This document shows, in pieces, positions 44,584 to 53,755 of a stretch of DNA of 64,000 nt (its first letter is position 1; each line of letters begins with the position of its first letter). Location: positions 1,178,001 through 1,242,000 of the forward strand of contig NZ_JQLH01000001.1 in the NCBI RefSeq assembly GCF_000744105.1. The letters run 5' to 3'. The translations under genes and the position numbers were made by a program. This stretch comes from Maribacter forsetii DSM 18668 (lineage in GTDB: Bacteria > Bacteroidota > Bacteroidia > Flavobacteriales > Flavobacteriaceae). The notes under the pieces were generated by a model. It was not told the origin of the DNA and did no database searches. It saw nothing but the letters and a program-made list of their open reading frames with translations.

Positions 44584-44622
44584 TTGAACTTGAGCCTTGA
44601 ACTTGAGCCTTGAACTTGAACT
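44584..44622. repeat. Three tandem copies of a 13-bp repeat
   Basis: TTGAACTTGAGCC at 44584-44596 and 44597-44609, then a variant TTGAACTTGAACT at 44610-44622. It lies in the gap between yidD and lgt, just past the yidD stop, in sequence with no gene. Confidence 0.8.
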
Positions 44623-44651
44623 TTGTATTTGAATTTGCGTTCAAAGCTTAA

Positions 44652-44885
44652 TCAAGGAACTGGGTCATATCCTTTTCCGCCCCAAGGGTTGCAGCTAAAA
44701 ATTCGTTTGGTTGCCATCCATCCGCCTTTGAATAAACCGTGTTTTTTTAATGCTTCAAGTGTATACTGAGAGCAAGTAGGGGAGTATCTACATGTTGCTG
44801 GAGTATACGGAGAGATAGCTACTTGGTAAAACCGGACTAGAAATACCAAGGGAGCAATAAGAATTTTTTTTAATGAGATTTTCAC
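44652..44885 (-). CDS. yidD: Membrane protein insertion efficiency factor YidD
   Basis: 77 residues from the GTG at 44885 (start V-K-I-S-L-K-K); the TTG 21 bases further up lies on the -7 element CAAATTTA and is unlikely. Family core is IAPLVFLVRFYQVAISPYTPATCRYSPTCSQYTLEAL and GGWMATKRIFSCNPWGGKGYDPVP, with the three conserved Cys residues. A short amphipathic N-terminus binds the membrane. It helps the YidC insertase; rnpA and yidC are not beside it here. Confidence 0.93.
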   Translation of the reverse strand: MKISLKKILIAPLVFLVRFYQVAISPYTPATCRYSPTCSQYTLEALKKHGLFKGGWMATKRIFSCNPWGGKGYDPVP

Positions 44886-44903
44886 GATGACAAATTGATA
44901 ATA

Positions 44904-44911
44904 CAAATTTA
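44904..44911 (-). promoter_or_regulatory. Bacteroidota -7 element for yidD
   Basis: On the minus strand TAAATTTG matches TANNTTTG, 18 bases before the GTG start. It supports the GTG rather than the upstream TTG. Confidence 0.5.
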
Positions 44912-44937
44912 CTACAAAACAACTAACTGTGTAAAAT

Positions 44938-44971
44938 AAGAAGTCCGGATGAGTTGCATCCGGACTTCTGA
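44938..44971 (-). terminator. Terminator of the aldehyde dehydrogenase / DUF779 operon
   Basis: AGAAGTCCGGATG / CATCCGGACTTCT hairpin 18 bases after the DUF779 stop, followed on the minus strand by a T-rich stretch. Confidence 0.75.
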
Positions 44972-44989
44972 AAATGAAATGGTTTCGGT

Positions 44990-45367
44990 TTAGGCGCCTA
45001 TTCTTATGGGGTCTAGATGTTCGGCTTCTTCTGCAGAGTATAATCTAGATTTGATTAAAAATCGAAGTCCTAACGGAATTTCCAATGAAAAACTAGAACC
45101 AATGCCAGGGACAACATCAACCGTTAGTTGCGTGTGTTTCCAATATTCAAACTGATCTCTAGACATATGAAAATCGCAACCTTCTATGGTGCCCAACCAA
45201 ACATCGTTATCATCGAGCATTAAATCTCCTTTTTCAAAACACATGGGAGATGAACCATCACAACAGCCACCACTTTGGTGAAACATAAGTTCGCCATGCC
45301 TTTCTTTTAGCTGAGCAATTATTTCAGCCGCTTTTTCGGTTACTAATACTCTTTTTGTTTTCATCAT
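44990..45367 (-). CDS. DUF779 family protein
   Basis: 125 residues. The Cys-rich HQSGGCCDGSSPMCFEKGDL (about 26-45) and the end VPGIGSSFSLEIPLGLRFLIKSRLYS are the DUF779 core. Members are found next to aldehyde dehydrogenases of alcohol-oxidising bacteria, and that is the layout here: 10 bases after the dehydrogenase stop. The Cys cluster suggests metal or redox binding; function unknown. Confidence 0.9.
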   Translation of the reverse strand: MMKTKRVLVTEKAAEIIAQLKERHGELMFHQSGGCCDGSSPMCFEKGDLMLDDNDVWLGTIEGCDFHMSRDQFEYWKHTQLTVDVVPGIGSSFSLEIPLGLRFLIKSRLYSAEEAEHLDPIRIGA

Positions 45368-45377
45368 AAATTGTTTT

Positions 45378-46901
45378 TTAAAAGAAGCCCATTTTCTTCT
45401 TATCGTAAGAGATAAGCATGTTTTTGGTTTGACGGTAATGTGCCAACATCATTTTATGGTTCTCTCTACCAATACCTGACTTTTTATACCCACCGAATGG
45501 AGCATGAGCAGGGTACAGGTGATAGCAGTTGACCCAAACTCTACCGGCTTTTATCGCTCTTGATATTTGATAGGCTTGGTGGGTGTCACGTGTCCAAACG
45601 CCTGCACCTAGGCCATATAGAGTATCATTTGCAATTTCTATAGCTTCGGCTTCATCTTTAAAAGTGGTCACACAAAGTACAGGTCCAAAAATCTCTTCTT
45701 GGAAAACACGCATTTTATTATTCCCTTTTAAGATAGTCGGTTCAACATAGTAACCACCTTCTAGACCTTCGTTATACGCTTGAGAACCGCCAGTAAGTAC
45801 CTCGCAACCTTCTTCTTTACCTATTTGTATATAGCTAAGGATTTTCTCGAACTGATCGTTGGAAGCTTGAGCGCCCATCATTGTGTTTGGGTCTAAAGGG
45901 TGTCCCATTTTAATAGCCTTGGTACGTTCTATTACTCGTTCTATAAACTTGTCATAAATACTTTCTTGTACCAGCATACGTGACGGACAAGTGCAAACTT
46001 CACCTTGGTTCAAGGCAAACATATTGGCGCCTTCTAAACACTTGTCAAAGAATTCATCATCAGCATCCATAATACTTTCAAAAAATACATTTGGAGATTT
46101 ACCACCTAACTCTAAGGTAACCGGAGTAATATTTTTAGATGCGTATTGCATAATCAATTGCCCGGTAGTGGTTTCACCGGTAAAGGCAATTTTATCAATT
46201 CTTGGACTAGAGGCTAATGGTTTACCTGCTTCTGCACCAAATCCGTTTACAATGTTTAATACACCGTCAGGTAAAATTCCCTCAATGATTTCCATTAAAA
46301 TTAAAATTGCAACAGGGGTTTGTTCGGCAGGTTTTAAAACTACACAGTTACCGGCAGCCAATGCTGGAGCCAATTTCCAAGTAGCCATTAATAATGGGAA
46401 ATTCCATGGTATAATTTGACCGACGACACCTAGTGGTTCCGTGACATTTAATGCCACCGTATTAGAATCTAATTCACTGACAGACCCTTCTTCTGCTCTA
46501 ATGACTCCGGCAAAATATCTAAAATGGTCAACTGCTAAAGGTAAATCTGCAGCCATAGTTTCACGAATGGCTTTACCGTTATCCCATGTTTCTGCTCTGG
46601 CAAGAACTTCTAAGTTTTGCTCTATTTTGTCTGCAATTTTTAGAAGCATATTACTTCTTTCCGTTGCTGATGAAGAGTTCCATGATGGTGCTGCCTCCCA
46701 AGCGGCGTCAATTGCCTTTTCAATATCTTCAGCTGTTGATCTTGGTATTTTTGTGAATGACTTTCCATCTACAGGAGAGATGTTGTCAAAATATTCTCCT
46801 TTACTTGGTGCAACCCATTTGCCGCCAATAAAATTTTCATACTGGTTTTTAAATTTAGGTTTCTGAAGTACATCTTTTTCTACTGCTGCTGTTGTGCTCA
46901 T
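45378..46901 (-). CDS. NAD(P)-dependent aldehyde dehydrogenase (AldB/ExaC-like)
   Basis: 507 residues. The ALDH core is complete: IIPWNFPLLMATWKLAPALAAGN, FTGETTTG, LELGGKSPN with Glu at about 266, NQGEVC with the catalytic Cys at about 301, and EEIFGPVLCV. The end is FGGYKKSGIGRENHKMMLAHYRQTKN. It matches the group that oxidises acetaldehyde and similar short-chain aldehydes. It forms an operon with DUF779 and is divergent from an AraC regulator, a common layout for substrate-induced alcohol or aldehyde oxidation. Confidence 0.9.
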   Translation of the reverse strand: MSTTAAVEKDVLQKPKFKNQYENFIGGKWVAPSKGEYFDNISPVDGKSFTKIPRSTAEDIEKAIDAAWEAAPSWNSSSATERSNMLLKIADKIEQNLEVLARAETWDNGKAIRETMAADLPLAVDHFRYFAGVIRAEEGSVSELDSNTVALNVTEPLGVVGQIIPWNFPLLMATWKLAPALAAGNCVVLKPAEQTPVAILILMEIIEGILPDGVLNIVNGFGAEAGKPLASSPRIDKIAFTGETTTGQLIMQYASKNITPVTLELGGKSPNVFFESIMDADDEFFDKCLEGANMFALNQGEVCTCPSRMLVQESIYDKFIERVIERTKAIKMGHPLDPNTMMGAQASNDQFEKILSYIQIGKEEGCEVLTGGSQAYNEGLEGGYYVEPTILKGNNKMRVFQEEIFGPVLCVTTFKDEAEAIEIANDTLYGLGAGVWTRDTHQAYQISRAIKAGRVWVNCYHLYPAHAPFGGYKKSGIGRENHKMMLAHYRQTKNMLISYDKKKMGFF

Positions 46902-46935
46902 AATATATGATTTAAGTTAATAATAGAAGTCTTGT

Positions 46936-46954
46936 TGTATTGGTAGTGCCAATA
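46936..46954. promoter_or_regulatory. Inverted repeat in the divergent aldehyde dehydrogenase / AraC gap, candidate operator
   Basis: GTATTGG (46936-46942) and CCAATAC (46948-46954) are a perfect 7-bp inverted repeat with a 5-base spacer, located between the divergent genes, 35 bases before the dehydrogenase start. Confidence 0.55.
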
Positions 46955-47058
46955 CGATATTCTAAATGTACTTCTCACATATTCAATTCATCTGAAGAAT
47001 ACTACGAATAATGTGAACTATTCTATCAAAAATTCATTTTATGATTTTTTTAAGTATA

Positions 47059-47066
47059 TAATTTTG
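47059..47066 (+). promoter_or_regulatory. Bacteroidota -7 element for the AraC gene
   Basis: TAATTTTG matches TANNTTTG, 30 bases before the GTG start. Confidence 0.4.
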
Positions 47067-47096
47067 TAAATTCCTTAAAATTAAATCAAAATTAGT

Positions 47097-48020
47097 GTGA
47101 TTCATTTATCAGATAATTTCTTTAATGGAAGGCGTTTAGAGACTTTGGTCGAGAACCAAACCTCTTATACTATGAACAATGCCGCTATGCATGTTTTTGA
47201 AACACATGAGCAGGCAGCAAGTGTATTATTGCAATTTGAGCAACCCGTATTAGCTAGTATGATACAGGGAAAGAAAATTATGCACCTAAGAGATTATGAA
47301 TCATTTGATTTTTTGCCGGGAGAGTCTTTAGTTTTACCTGCAAATGAAGGAATGTGTATAGATTTCCCCGAAGCTATGGCAAAGAACCCAACAAGATGTT
47401 TGGCAATGGCTATTTCAGAAGATAAAATAAACAAGGTATTACAGTTCATGAATGAGAATATGCCCAAGAGTAATAAAGAGGCATGGGGTTTAATGGATTA
47501 TAATTTTCATTTTGTGAATGATAGGGGGATATTTCAAATTATTCAGCGCCTCTTGTTTTTGTTTTCTGAAGATCATCCATCCAAAGACATATTTGTAGAT
47601 AACATGTTACGTGAACTTATCATTAGAATCTTGCAGACCAATGAGCATAAAATATACAGTAACGCAACTTTGTCCATTAAAAAAGAAAGTAGACTTACTG
47701 AAGTTATACGCTACATTAGAGATAATGTACACAAGTCTTTAAGTGTAGATGACCTAAGTAGGTTAGCATGTATGAGTCCTTCACATTTTTACAGGACCTT
47801 TAAGTTAGAATTAGGAATTTCTCCGGTAGAGTTTATAAATAACGAGCGTATAAAACTAGCTGTGGGTTTATTGCAGGATCCGAAGCGTAGTATTAAAGAT
47901 GTCTATCTAGATTGCGGATTTGAGAGCAGGTCTTACTTTAACAGGGTCTTTAAAACTAGGCAACACCTAGCACCTGGTGAATACCAGTCTAAAATTCATA
48001 AATCTAAATATTTAGATTAA
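47097..48020 (+). CDS. AraC family transcriptional regulator (aldehyde dehydrogenase-linked)
   Basis: 307 residues starting with GTG. The N-terminal ~190 form a cupin-like sensory domain (FDFLPGESLVLPANEGMCIDFPEA). The C-terminal ~100 form the two-helix-turn-helix AraC domain: VIRYIRDNVHKSLSVDDLSRLACMSPSHFYRTFKLELGISPVEFINNERIKLA and LDCGFESRSYFNRVFKTRQHLAPGEYQSK. It is divergent from the aldehyde dehydrogenase, so it most likely senses an alcohol or aldehyde and activates that operon, maybe through the inverted repeat at 46936. Its stop overlaps the end of the convergent cysS by four bases. Confidence 0.88.
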   Translation: MIHLSDNFFNGRRLETLVENQTSYTMNNAAMHVFETHEQAASVLLQFEQPVLASMIQGKKIMHLRDYESFDFLPGESLVLPANEGMCIDFPEAMAKNPTRCLAMAISEDKINKVLQFMNENMPKSNKEAWGLMDYNFHFVNDRGIFQIIQRLLFLFSEDHPSKDIFVDNMLRELIIRILQTNEHKIYSNATLSIKKESRLTEVIRYIRDNVHKSLSVDDLSRLACMSPSHFYRTFKLELGISPVEFINNERIKLAVGLLQDPKRSIKDVYLDCGFESRSYFNRVFKTRQHLAPGEYQSKIHKSKYLD

Positions 48021-49495
48021 AGGCTATACGTTGTACCTTCTTTACCGTCTTTCAATTGAATACCTAGTGCCGCCAATTGATCACGTATTTGGTCAGATGT
48101 GGCAAAATCTTTGTTTTCTCTAGCTGATTTACGTAATACAATCAATAGCTCTACAACACCACCTAATTTTTCTGTATCGGCATCAGAACTATTTTTGTTT
48201 TCTAAACCTAAAACATCAAAAACGAAACCATGTAAAGTGCTTTCTAATTCTAGTTTATCTTCTGCGGTAATAGATTCAGTGCCTTCCTTAATGAGGTTAA
48301 TATGCTTAACGGCATCAAATAATTTCGCAATTAGTATTGGTGAATTAAAATCATCGTTCATGGCAGCATAGCAAGATGCTTTCCAAGCCGTAATATCAAA
48401 ATAGGTAGTCTTGCCAGTATTTAATGATTTAAGGGAATTGATAGCTTCCATCAACTTATTGAACCCTTTTTCAGATGCCAATAAGGCATCATTACTCATA
48501 TCTAAAATGCTGGTATAGTGTGCCTGCATCATAAAGAAACGAACCATTGAAGGCGAGAAAGGCTTACTTAAAATTTCATTTTCACCAGAAAATATTTCTC
48601 CCGGTAAAATACTATTACCCGTAGATTTTGCCATTTTTCTACCGTTCAAGGTCAGCATATTGGCATGTAACCAATAGTTTACCGGACTTTGACCATTGCA
48701 AGCTTCTGCTTGTGCAATTTCACATTCGTGGTGTGGAAATTTTAAGTCCATTCCACCTCCATGAATATCAAATGTTTCGCCCAAGTATTTTGTACTCATA
48801 GCAGTACATTCTAAATGCCATCCTGGGAAACCGTCGCCCCATGGCGATGGCCAACGCATAATATGCTGTGGTTCTGCTTTTTTCCATAAAGCAAAATCTT
48901 GCGGATTATGCTTGTCGTCTTGAGCTGCAAGATCACGGGTATTGGCAATCATGTCTTCAAGCTTACGACCACTAAGTTTACCGTATTCGTGTTCTTGGTT
49001 AAACTTGGCAACATCAAAATATACAGAGCCATTAGTTTCATAAGCAAATCCTTTTTCAAGAATATCCTTGATAATTTCAATCTGCTCTATTATATGACCG
49101 GTTGCCGTAGGTTCTATACTGGGGGGTAAGAAATTAAATTTCTCTAAAATATTATGGAAATCTACAGTGTAACGCTGTACTACTTCCATAGGTTCCAACT
49201 TTTCTAATCGTGCTTTTTTCGCAATTTTATCTTCGCCATCTTCCGCATCATCTACCAAATGACCTGCATCTGTAATATTACGTACGTATCTTACTTTGTA
49301 GCCAAGATGTCTAAAGTATCTAAAAATCATATCAAAAGACATGAAAGTTCGGCAGTTTCCTAAATGTACATTGCTGTACACGGTTGGCCCACAAACATAC
49401 ATGCCTATATAGCCTTCGTTTATAGGTTTGAAAACTTCTTTTTTTCCGGTTAAGGAATTATATACTTTGATTTCCTGATTTTCGAACAATTGCAT
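48017..49495 (-). CDS. cysS: Cysteine--tRNA ligase
   Basis: 492 residues. HIGH-type motif in YVCGPTVYSNVHLGNCRTF (about 32-50, HLGN), the zinc ligands C at CGPT and in HLECTAMSTKYLG plus HHECEIAQAEA, and a KMSKS-like KMAKSTGNS near 285. It charges tRNA-Cys. It lies 14 bases behind folE, and the two probably share the folE promoter. Confidence 0.95.
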   Translation of the reverse strand: MQLFENQEIKVYNSLTGKKEVFKPINEGYIGMYVCGPTVYSNVHLGNCRTFMSFDMIFRYFRHLGYKVRYVRNITDAGHLVDDAEDGEDKIAKKARLEKLEPMEVVQRYTVDFHNILEKFNFLPPSIEPTATGHIIEQIEIIKDILEKGFAYETNGSVYFDVAKFNQEHEYGKLSGRKLEDMIANTRDLAAQDDKHNPQDFALWKKAEPQHIMRWPSPWGDGFPGWHLECTAMSTKYLGETFDIHGGGMDLKFPHHECEIAQAEACNGQSPVNYWLHANMLTLNGRKMAKSTGNSILPGEIFSGENEILSKPFSPSMVRFFMMQAHYTSILDMSNDALLASEKGFNKLMEAINSLKSLNTGKTTYFDITAWKASCYAAMNDDFNSPILIAKLFDAVKHINLIKEGTESITAEDKLELESTLHGFVFDVLGLENKNSSDADTEKLGGVVELLIVLRKSARENKDFATSDQIRDQLAALGIQLKDGKEGTTYSL

Positions 49496-49509
49496 GAAGC
49501 TATATGCTA

Positions 49510-50190
49510 TTAAAAGTGGGTGTCTAGATTTAGATAATTTAAAAACTCGCGGCGTACCAATTCTTCTTTAAACTTACCGCCATATTCTGCAGTTACGGTG
49601 CTACTGTCAATATCGCGAATTCCTCTAGAATTTACACAAAGATGTTTTGCATCTATAACACAAGCAACATCTTCCGTGCCTAAGGCTTTTTGTAATTCCC
49701 TTACAATTTGAATATTTAAACGCTCTTGAACTTGAGGGCGTTTTGCGTAGTAATCAACAATACGGTTCATTTTAGAAAGACCTACAACAGTACCGTTAGA
49801 AATATAGGCAACATGTGCACGACCTACAATAGGTAACAAATGATGCTCGCAAGTGCTGTAAAGGGTAATATTCTTTTCAACCAACATTTCCCCATACTTG
49901 TACTTGTTGTCAAAAGTAGAGGCTTTAGGTTTTTTTGTAGGGTTTAAACCTCCGAATATTTCGTTTACATACATTTTAGCAACTCTGTTTGGAGTTCCTT
50001 TTAAACTATCATCGGTTAAATCTAAACCTAACGTAAGCATAATTTCGCGTACATTATCGCGAATGCGTTCAATCTTTTCGGCATCGTCCAGATCAAAGGC
50101 GTCTGAACGTAATGGAGTATCTTCTGATGTAGAAATATGATCGTTTCCTAATTCATCAAATTGATCTTCCAGTGTATCCTCAATTTTCAT
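49510..50190 (-). CDS. folE: GTP cyclohydrolase I
   Basis: 226 residues. The zinc/active-site loop STCEHHLLPIVGRAHVAYI (about 113-131) and the following GLSKMNRIVDYYAKRPQVQERL, QKALGTEDVACVIDAKHLCVNSRGI are the enzyme core, with the zinc Cys residues visible. It makes 7,8-dihydroneopterin triphosphate for folate. A -7 element lies just upstream. First gene of folE-cysS. Confidence 0.95.
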   Translation of the reverse strand: MKIEDTLEDQFDELGNDHISTSEDTPLRSDAFDLDDAEKIERIRDNVREIMLTLGLDLTDDSLKGTPNRVAKMYVNEIFGGLNPTKKPKASTFDNKYKYGEMLVEKNITLYSTCEHHLLPIVGRAHVAYISNGTVVGLSKMNRIVDYYAKRPQVQERLNIQIVRELQKALGTEDVACVIDAKHLCVNSRGIRDIDSSTVTAEYGGKFKEELVRREFLNYLNLDTHF

Positions 50191-50212
50191 TTTATCAATC
50201 TTTTAGAAGCTG

Positions 50213-50220
50213 CAAAGATA
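50213..50220 (-). promoter_or_regulatory. Bacteroidota -7 element for folE
   Basis: On the minus strand TATCTTTG matches TANNTTTG, followed by CAG and about 20 bases of leader to the ATG. Confidence 0.55.
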
Positions 50221-50323
50221 TACAATATGTGCCACTTTATAACTAATAACGGGCATTACACAACATAAATTAGCCATAACGTTAAGGTCTAGTTAATTTT
50301 ATTTTCCAAATCAGAAGTCCCCT

Positions 50324-52126
50324 ATGGCCAAGTATGTAATATCTACTTTATTAATTTGCTTTTTTGGCATGTTCACTTGTTTTGCACAGGTAGCTGCTGA
50401 TTGTGCAAATGCGGTTCCTATTTGCTATAATACACCTGTAAATGGCGGTACCAATGGTTTTGGAATCGATGATTTTAACGGAGCTACTATTTCTGGTTGT
50501 ATTACGCAGGGCAGTGGTACTATAGAAACTAATTCTGCTTGGTACAAATTTAAAATTGGTGAAATTGGTCAATTAGGTTTTAATATAGGACATGATTCTA
50601 ACGAAGATTGGGATTTTGCCTTATATAGAACAAGTGATTGTACTTCATTAGGAGATCCTGTTCGATGTAATTACTTTGATAATTCTGATGATAGTAGTTA
50701 TATAGGTGTTGGTGAGGATCCTACAGGTATAGATAATATACAATATGATGATTGGTTAACTGTTGAACCAGGAGAAGAATATCTCTTGATGATAAATAAC
50801 TTCAGTAATAAAAACTCCGGTTTTTCAATTCAGTTTTCAGGAAACATTTTTGTTGAGTTTCCAAATTCAGCTTTAGATTGTGATATTATAGACAATTTAT
50901 TAGGTCCGCCGGTTATTGCTTGTGATAATCAAACCGTGGTTTTAGATGCAACTACTGTTGATGCTTTGGATTATGAGTGGTATTTAGATGCTGGTGCGGG
51001 TTACCAACGTATACCGGGCGAAAGTGATGCAGAACTTTCTATTGCGGTTTCAGGTATGTATCGTGTTTTAGTAGTTAGACCACTGGGAAATAATTTAATT
51101 AGTGAAACTCAAGTTGCTTATGCACCTACTCCTGAAACATTTGAATTAGAAGATGAAACTGCTTGTCTAGACGGTACGGCTATCGATTTTAATACAAAGG
51201 ATACTGAAGCGTTAGGAGGGCAAAGTTCAATGGAGTTTCGGGTTTCTTATCATGAAAGCTTTGAAGATGCAATTGACGGTGCAAACGCACTTTCAAAAGA
51301 ATTTATACCAACAGAAGTTTTGCAAACCATATATGTTAGAACGACATCAATAGAAAATTCTATGTGTTTTGATGCTTCTGAAACTTTTGATGTGAACGGA
51401 ATTGAATTACCTGTTCTAGATTTTGAAACAGAGGTGTTTATTTGTGGAGAGGAACCAATTGTAACAATTGGGCAGCGAATTCCCGACAATGATTTTACGT
51501 ATGAATGGAGCTCAGGTCAAACATCATCATTAATTACCGTTGCAGAGCCTGGTGTTTATACATTATCGGTAACGAACAGAGAAGGGTTGCTTCAATGTAT
51601 TACCGTACGTTCTGTTACCGTGGTTTTTTCTAGTCCGCCTGTAATTTCAGATATTACCATAGAATATGAAGATGATGCTTCTAATGTGGTCAATGTGTTC
51701 TTGGAAGAAAATGGTGATTTTGAGTTTCAAGTTGATAGTGATATGCCACAGAGTAGTGGGGTATTCAATAATTTATTCCCTGGTGAGCATACTATCACTG
51801 TGCGCGATGCAAATGGTTGTGGATCGGATACTAGAGATATTGTCGTAGTCGGTTTTCCAAAATTCTTTACACCTAATGGAGATAATGTAAATGATACTTG
51901 GAAAGTGGATGGTTTGTCAGCTTTAGATAATCCTGTAATAACGATCTATGATCGCTATGGTAAATTATTGCATCAATTATTTGAGAATTCCAGTGGTTGG
52001 GACGGTTCTTTCAACGGTATATTTTTACCGGAATCTGACTATTGGTTCAAGCTTTCCTATACCAATTCTTTAGGTGAAGACACAAATGCATCTTATATCA
52101 ATAATCACTTTGCTTTAAAGCGCTAA
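50324..52126 (+). CDS. T9SS type B cargo protein with gliding-motility C-terminal domain
   Basis: 600 residues. Signal peptide ending CFAQ (about 22), then ADCANAVPICYNTPVNGGTNGFGIDDF and a SAWYKFKIGEIGQLGFNIG region, a galactose-binding-like beta-sandwich. Ig-like segments follow. The last ~85 residues are the type B sorting domain: FPKFFTPNGDNVNDTW, VITIYDRYGKLLHQL, GWDGSFNG, LPESDYWFKL. The protein should be moved across the outer membrane by the type IX system. It is a paralog of the next gene. Target substrate unknown. Confidence 0.88.
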   Translation: MAKYVISTLLICFFGMFTCFAQVAADCANAVPICYNTPVNGGTNGFGIDDFNGATISGCITQGSGTIETNSAWYKFKIGEIGQLGFNIGHDSNEDWDFALYRTSDCTSLGDPVRCNYFDNSDDSSYIGVGEDPTGIDNIQYDDWLTVEPGEEYLLMINNFSNKNSGFSIQFSGNIFVEFPNSALDCDIIDNLLGPPVIACDNQTVVLDATTVDALDYEWYLDAGAGYQRIPGESDAELSIAVSGMYRVLVVRPLGNNLISETQVAYAPTPETFELEDETACLDGTAIDFNTKDTEALGGQSSMEFRVSYHESFEDAIDGANALSKEFIPTEVLQTIYVRTTSIENSMCFDASETFDVNGIELPVLDFETEVFICGEEPIVTIGQRIPDNDFTYEWSSGQTSSLITVAEPGVYTLSVTNREGLLQCITVRSVTVVFSSPPVISDITIEYEDDASNVVNVFLEENGDFEFQVDSDMPQSSGVFNNLFPGEHTITVRDANGCGSDTRDIVVVGFPKFFTPNGDNVNDTWKVDGLSALDNPVITIYDRYGKLLHQLFENSSGWDGSFNGIFLPESDYWFKLSYTNSLGEDTNASYINNHFALKR

Positions 52127-52250
52127 GCCTGATATTTAGGTATAAAAAGTGCATTTTATCGATTAAACGTAAGAATATCCGTTGTAAGATACTAAAGCAA
52201 GTCATGTGTAGTTATAATATACATTACGTATACTAAATAGTTGCACTTTT

Positions 52251-53696
52251 ATGAGAACACTTCTTTGTTCTATATGTTGTTTGTTTCTTTTCTATTGGAA
52301 TGTAACTGCACAGAATTCAGCCGATTGTAGAACGGCTATTCCTGTTTGTGCTGATCAACCTATAATGGGTTTGGCTGGCGGAACTGGTGATGTAGATGAT
52401 TTTGACCCAGATGTAATACTACAAACTGGGTGTCTTGAAAAAGGAAGTCTTTCATCAGCAAATATCGAGTTTAATACTTCATGGTTTGTATTTAGAGCGG
52501 GTACGGGTGGTCAAGTTGGTTTTGATATTGAAGCTTTACCATCAACTGGATCAACACCTACAGCAGAGTGGGATTTTGCAGTCTATGGACCAGATGTGGA
52601 TTGTGCGGATATTAGTAATGGTACGGCACAACCTATTCGTTGTAATTATGAAGTGAACGATACTAATTTTACAGGATTAGGAGTAAACCCTGAAAGTGGG
52701 GAAGAGGGTCGTGCATCTTTAACGGGTAGTCAGAATACTTATGATGAATATTTAGATGTTTTGCCTGGTGAAATTTATTACATTCTAATAAATAATTTTG
52801 CAGATAATTTTACGGAAGATCCTGAACCATTTATGTTAACCTTTACGGGTAGTTCTGTAAATGCTGATGCGGATACTGCTTTGGATTGTGATTTTCGTGA
52901 TGAGTTTTTAGGACTGGATATTGTGGCTTGTGAAGGCGATGATCCAATAACGCTTAGTGCTATGAGTTCTCCTGCCGGTGATGCAATTGATAGGGTAGAA
53001 TGGGAGGTTGATTATGATGATGATGGTGTAATTGATGATTACCCTGCTGGTTCAGGGGATTTTGATGCAGAATTAGTAATAATTAGTCCCAATACAGGAC
53101 GTTATTTCGCTACGGTCTATACTAATGCGTCTTCTGGTGGTCCATTAACATATCGTGATGATAGTGGAGTGCTGGTTACTTTTTATGGTACTCCTATTAG
53201 AGATCGAATAGAAATATTGGAAACTAATCTTTCTGTTGATCCCGATCAAAATAATATAGAAATTTTTGTTGAAGGTGATGGGGATTTTCAATATGCTATT
53301 AATGATGGGGATTTTCAAGATAGTCCCGTTTTTTATGATGTTCCAGCTGGTGAAAATTCAGTAATAATAAGAGATAATAATAATGACTGTGGTACTTCAG
53401 AACCGTATCAATTTTTGGTAGTTGGATATCCTAAATTTTTTACTCCGAATGGAGATGGTATTAATGACACATGGAATATTAAAGGTATAGAAACTCTAAG
53501 TAATCCTGCAGTATTTATTTTTGATAGGTACGGTAAGTTGTTGAAACAATTAGGGCCTACGGATACTTGGGACGGTAATTTTAACGGACAGCAAATGCCA
53601 TCTACAGATTATTGGTTCAGGTTTGAATATGGAGAAATGGAAGATGATCTATTGGTTGCTAAAACTCGAAAGACACATTTTACATTAAAAAGATAG
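52251..53696 (+). CDS. T9SS type B cargo protein, paralog of the preceding gene
   Basis: 481 residues with the same order: signal peptide (ending WNVTAQ), ADCRTAIPVCADQPIMGLAGGTGDVDDF, SWFVFRAGTGGQVGFDIE, then a shorter middle and the type B sorting domain (YPKFFTPNGDGINDTW, AVFIFDRYGKLLKQL, TWDGNFNGQQMPSTDYWFRF). It lies 124 bases after its paralog and has a terminator behind it. The middle is about 120 residues shorter than in the neighbour, with one Ig-like module fewer. Probably a cell-surface protein. Confidence 0.88.
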   Translation: MRTLLCSICCLFLFYWNVTAQNSADCRTAIPVCADQPIMGLAGGTGDVDDFDPDVILQTGCLEKGSLSSANIEFNTSWFVFRAGTGGQVGFDIEALPSTGSTPTAEWDFAVYGPDVDCADISNGTAQPIRCNYEVNDTNFTGLGVNPESGEEGRASLTGSQNTYDEYLDVLPGEIYYILINNFADNFTEDPEPFMLTFTGSSVNADADTALDCDFRDEFLGLDIVACEGDDPITLSAMSSPAGDAIDRVEWEVDYDDDGVIDDYPAGSGDFDAELVIISPNTGRYFATVYTNASSGGPLTYRDDSGVLVTFYGTPIRDRIEILETNLSVDPDQNNIEIFVEGDGDFQYAINDGDFQDSPVFYDVPAGENSVIIRDNNNDCGTSEPYQFLVVGYPKFFTPNGDGINDTWNIKGIETLSNPAVFIFDRYGKLLKQLGPTDTWDGNFNGQQMPSTDYWFRFEYGEMEDDLLVAKTRKTHFTLKR

Positions 53697-53699
53697 ATA

Positions 53700-53731
53700 A
53701 AAAAAGGGGAGCCTAACGCTCCCCTTTTTTT
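53700..53731. terminator. Bidirectional terminator
   Basis: AAAAAGGGGAGC / GCTCCCCTTTTT hairpin with a 6-base loop, between the T9SS gene and the convergent FadL-type gene. Confidence 0.88.
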
Positions 53732-53755
53732 ATGTAAATGTATTTGCTTTTTGTC

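Noticed and set aside
44584..44622. CRISPR-like repeat array
   Set aside because: Repeats are 13 bp, directly adjacent with no spacers, and there are no cas genes.
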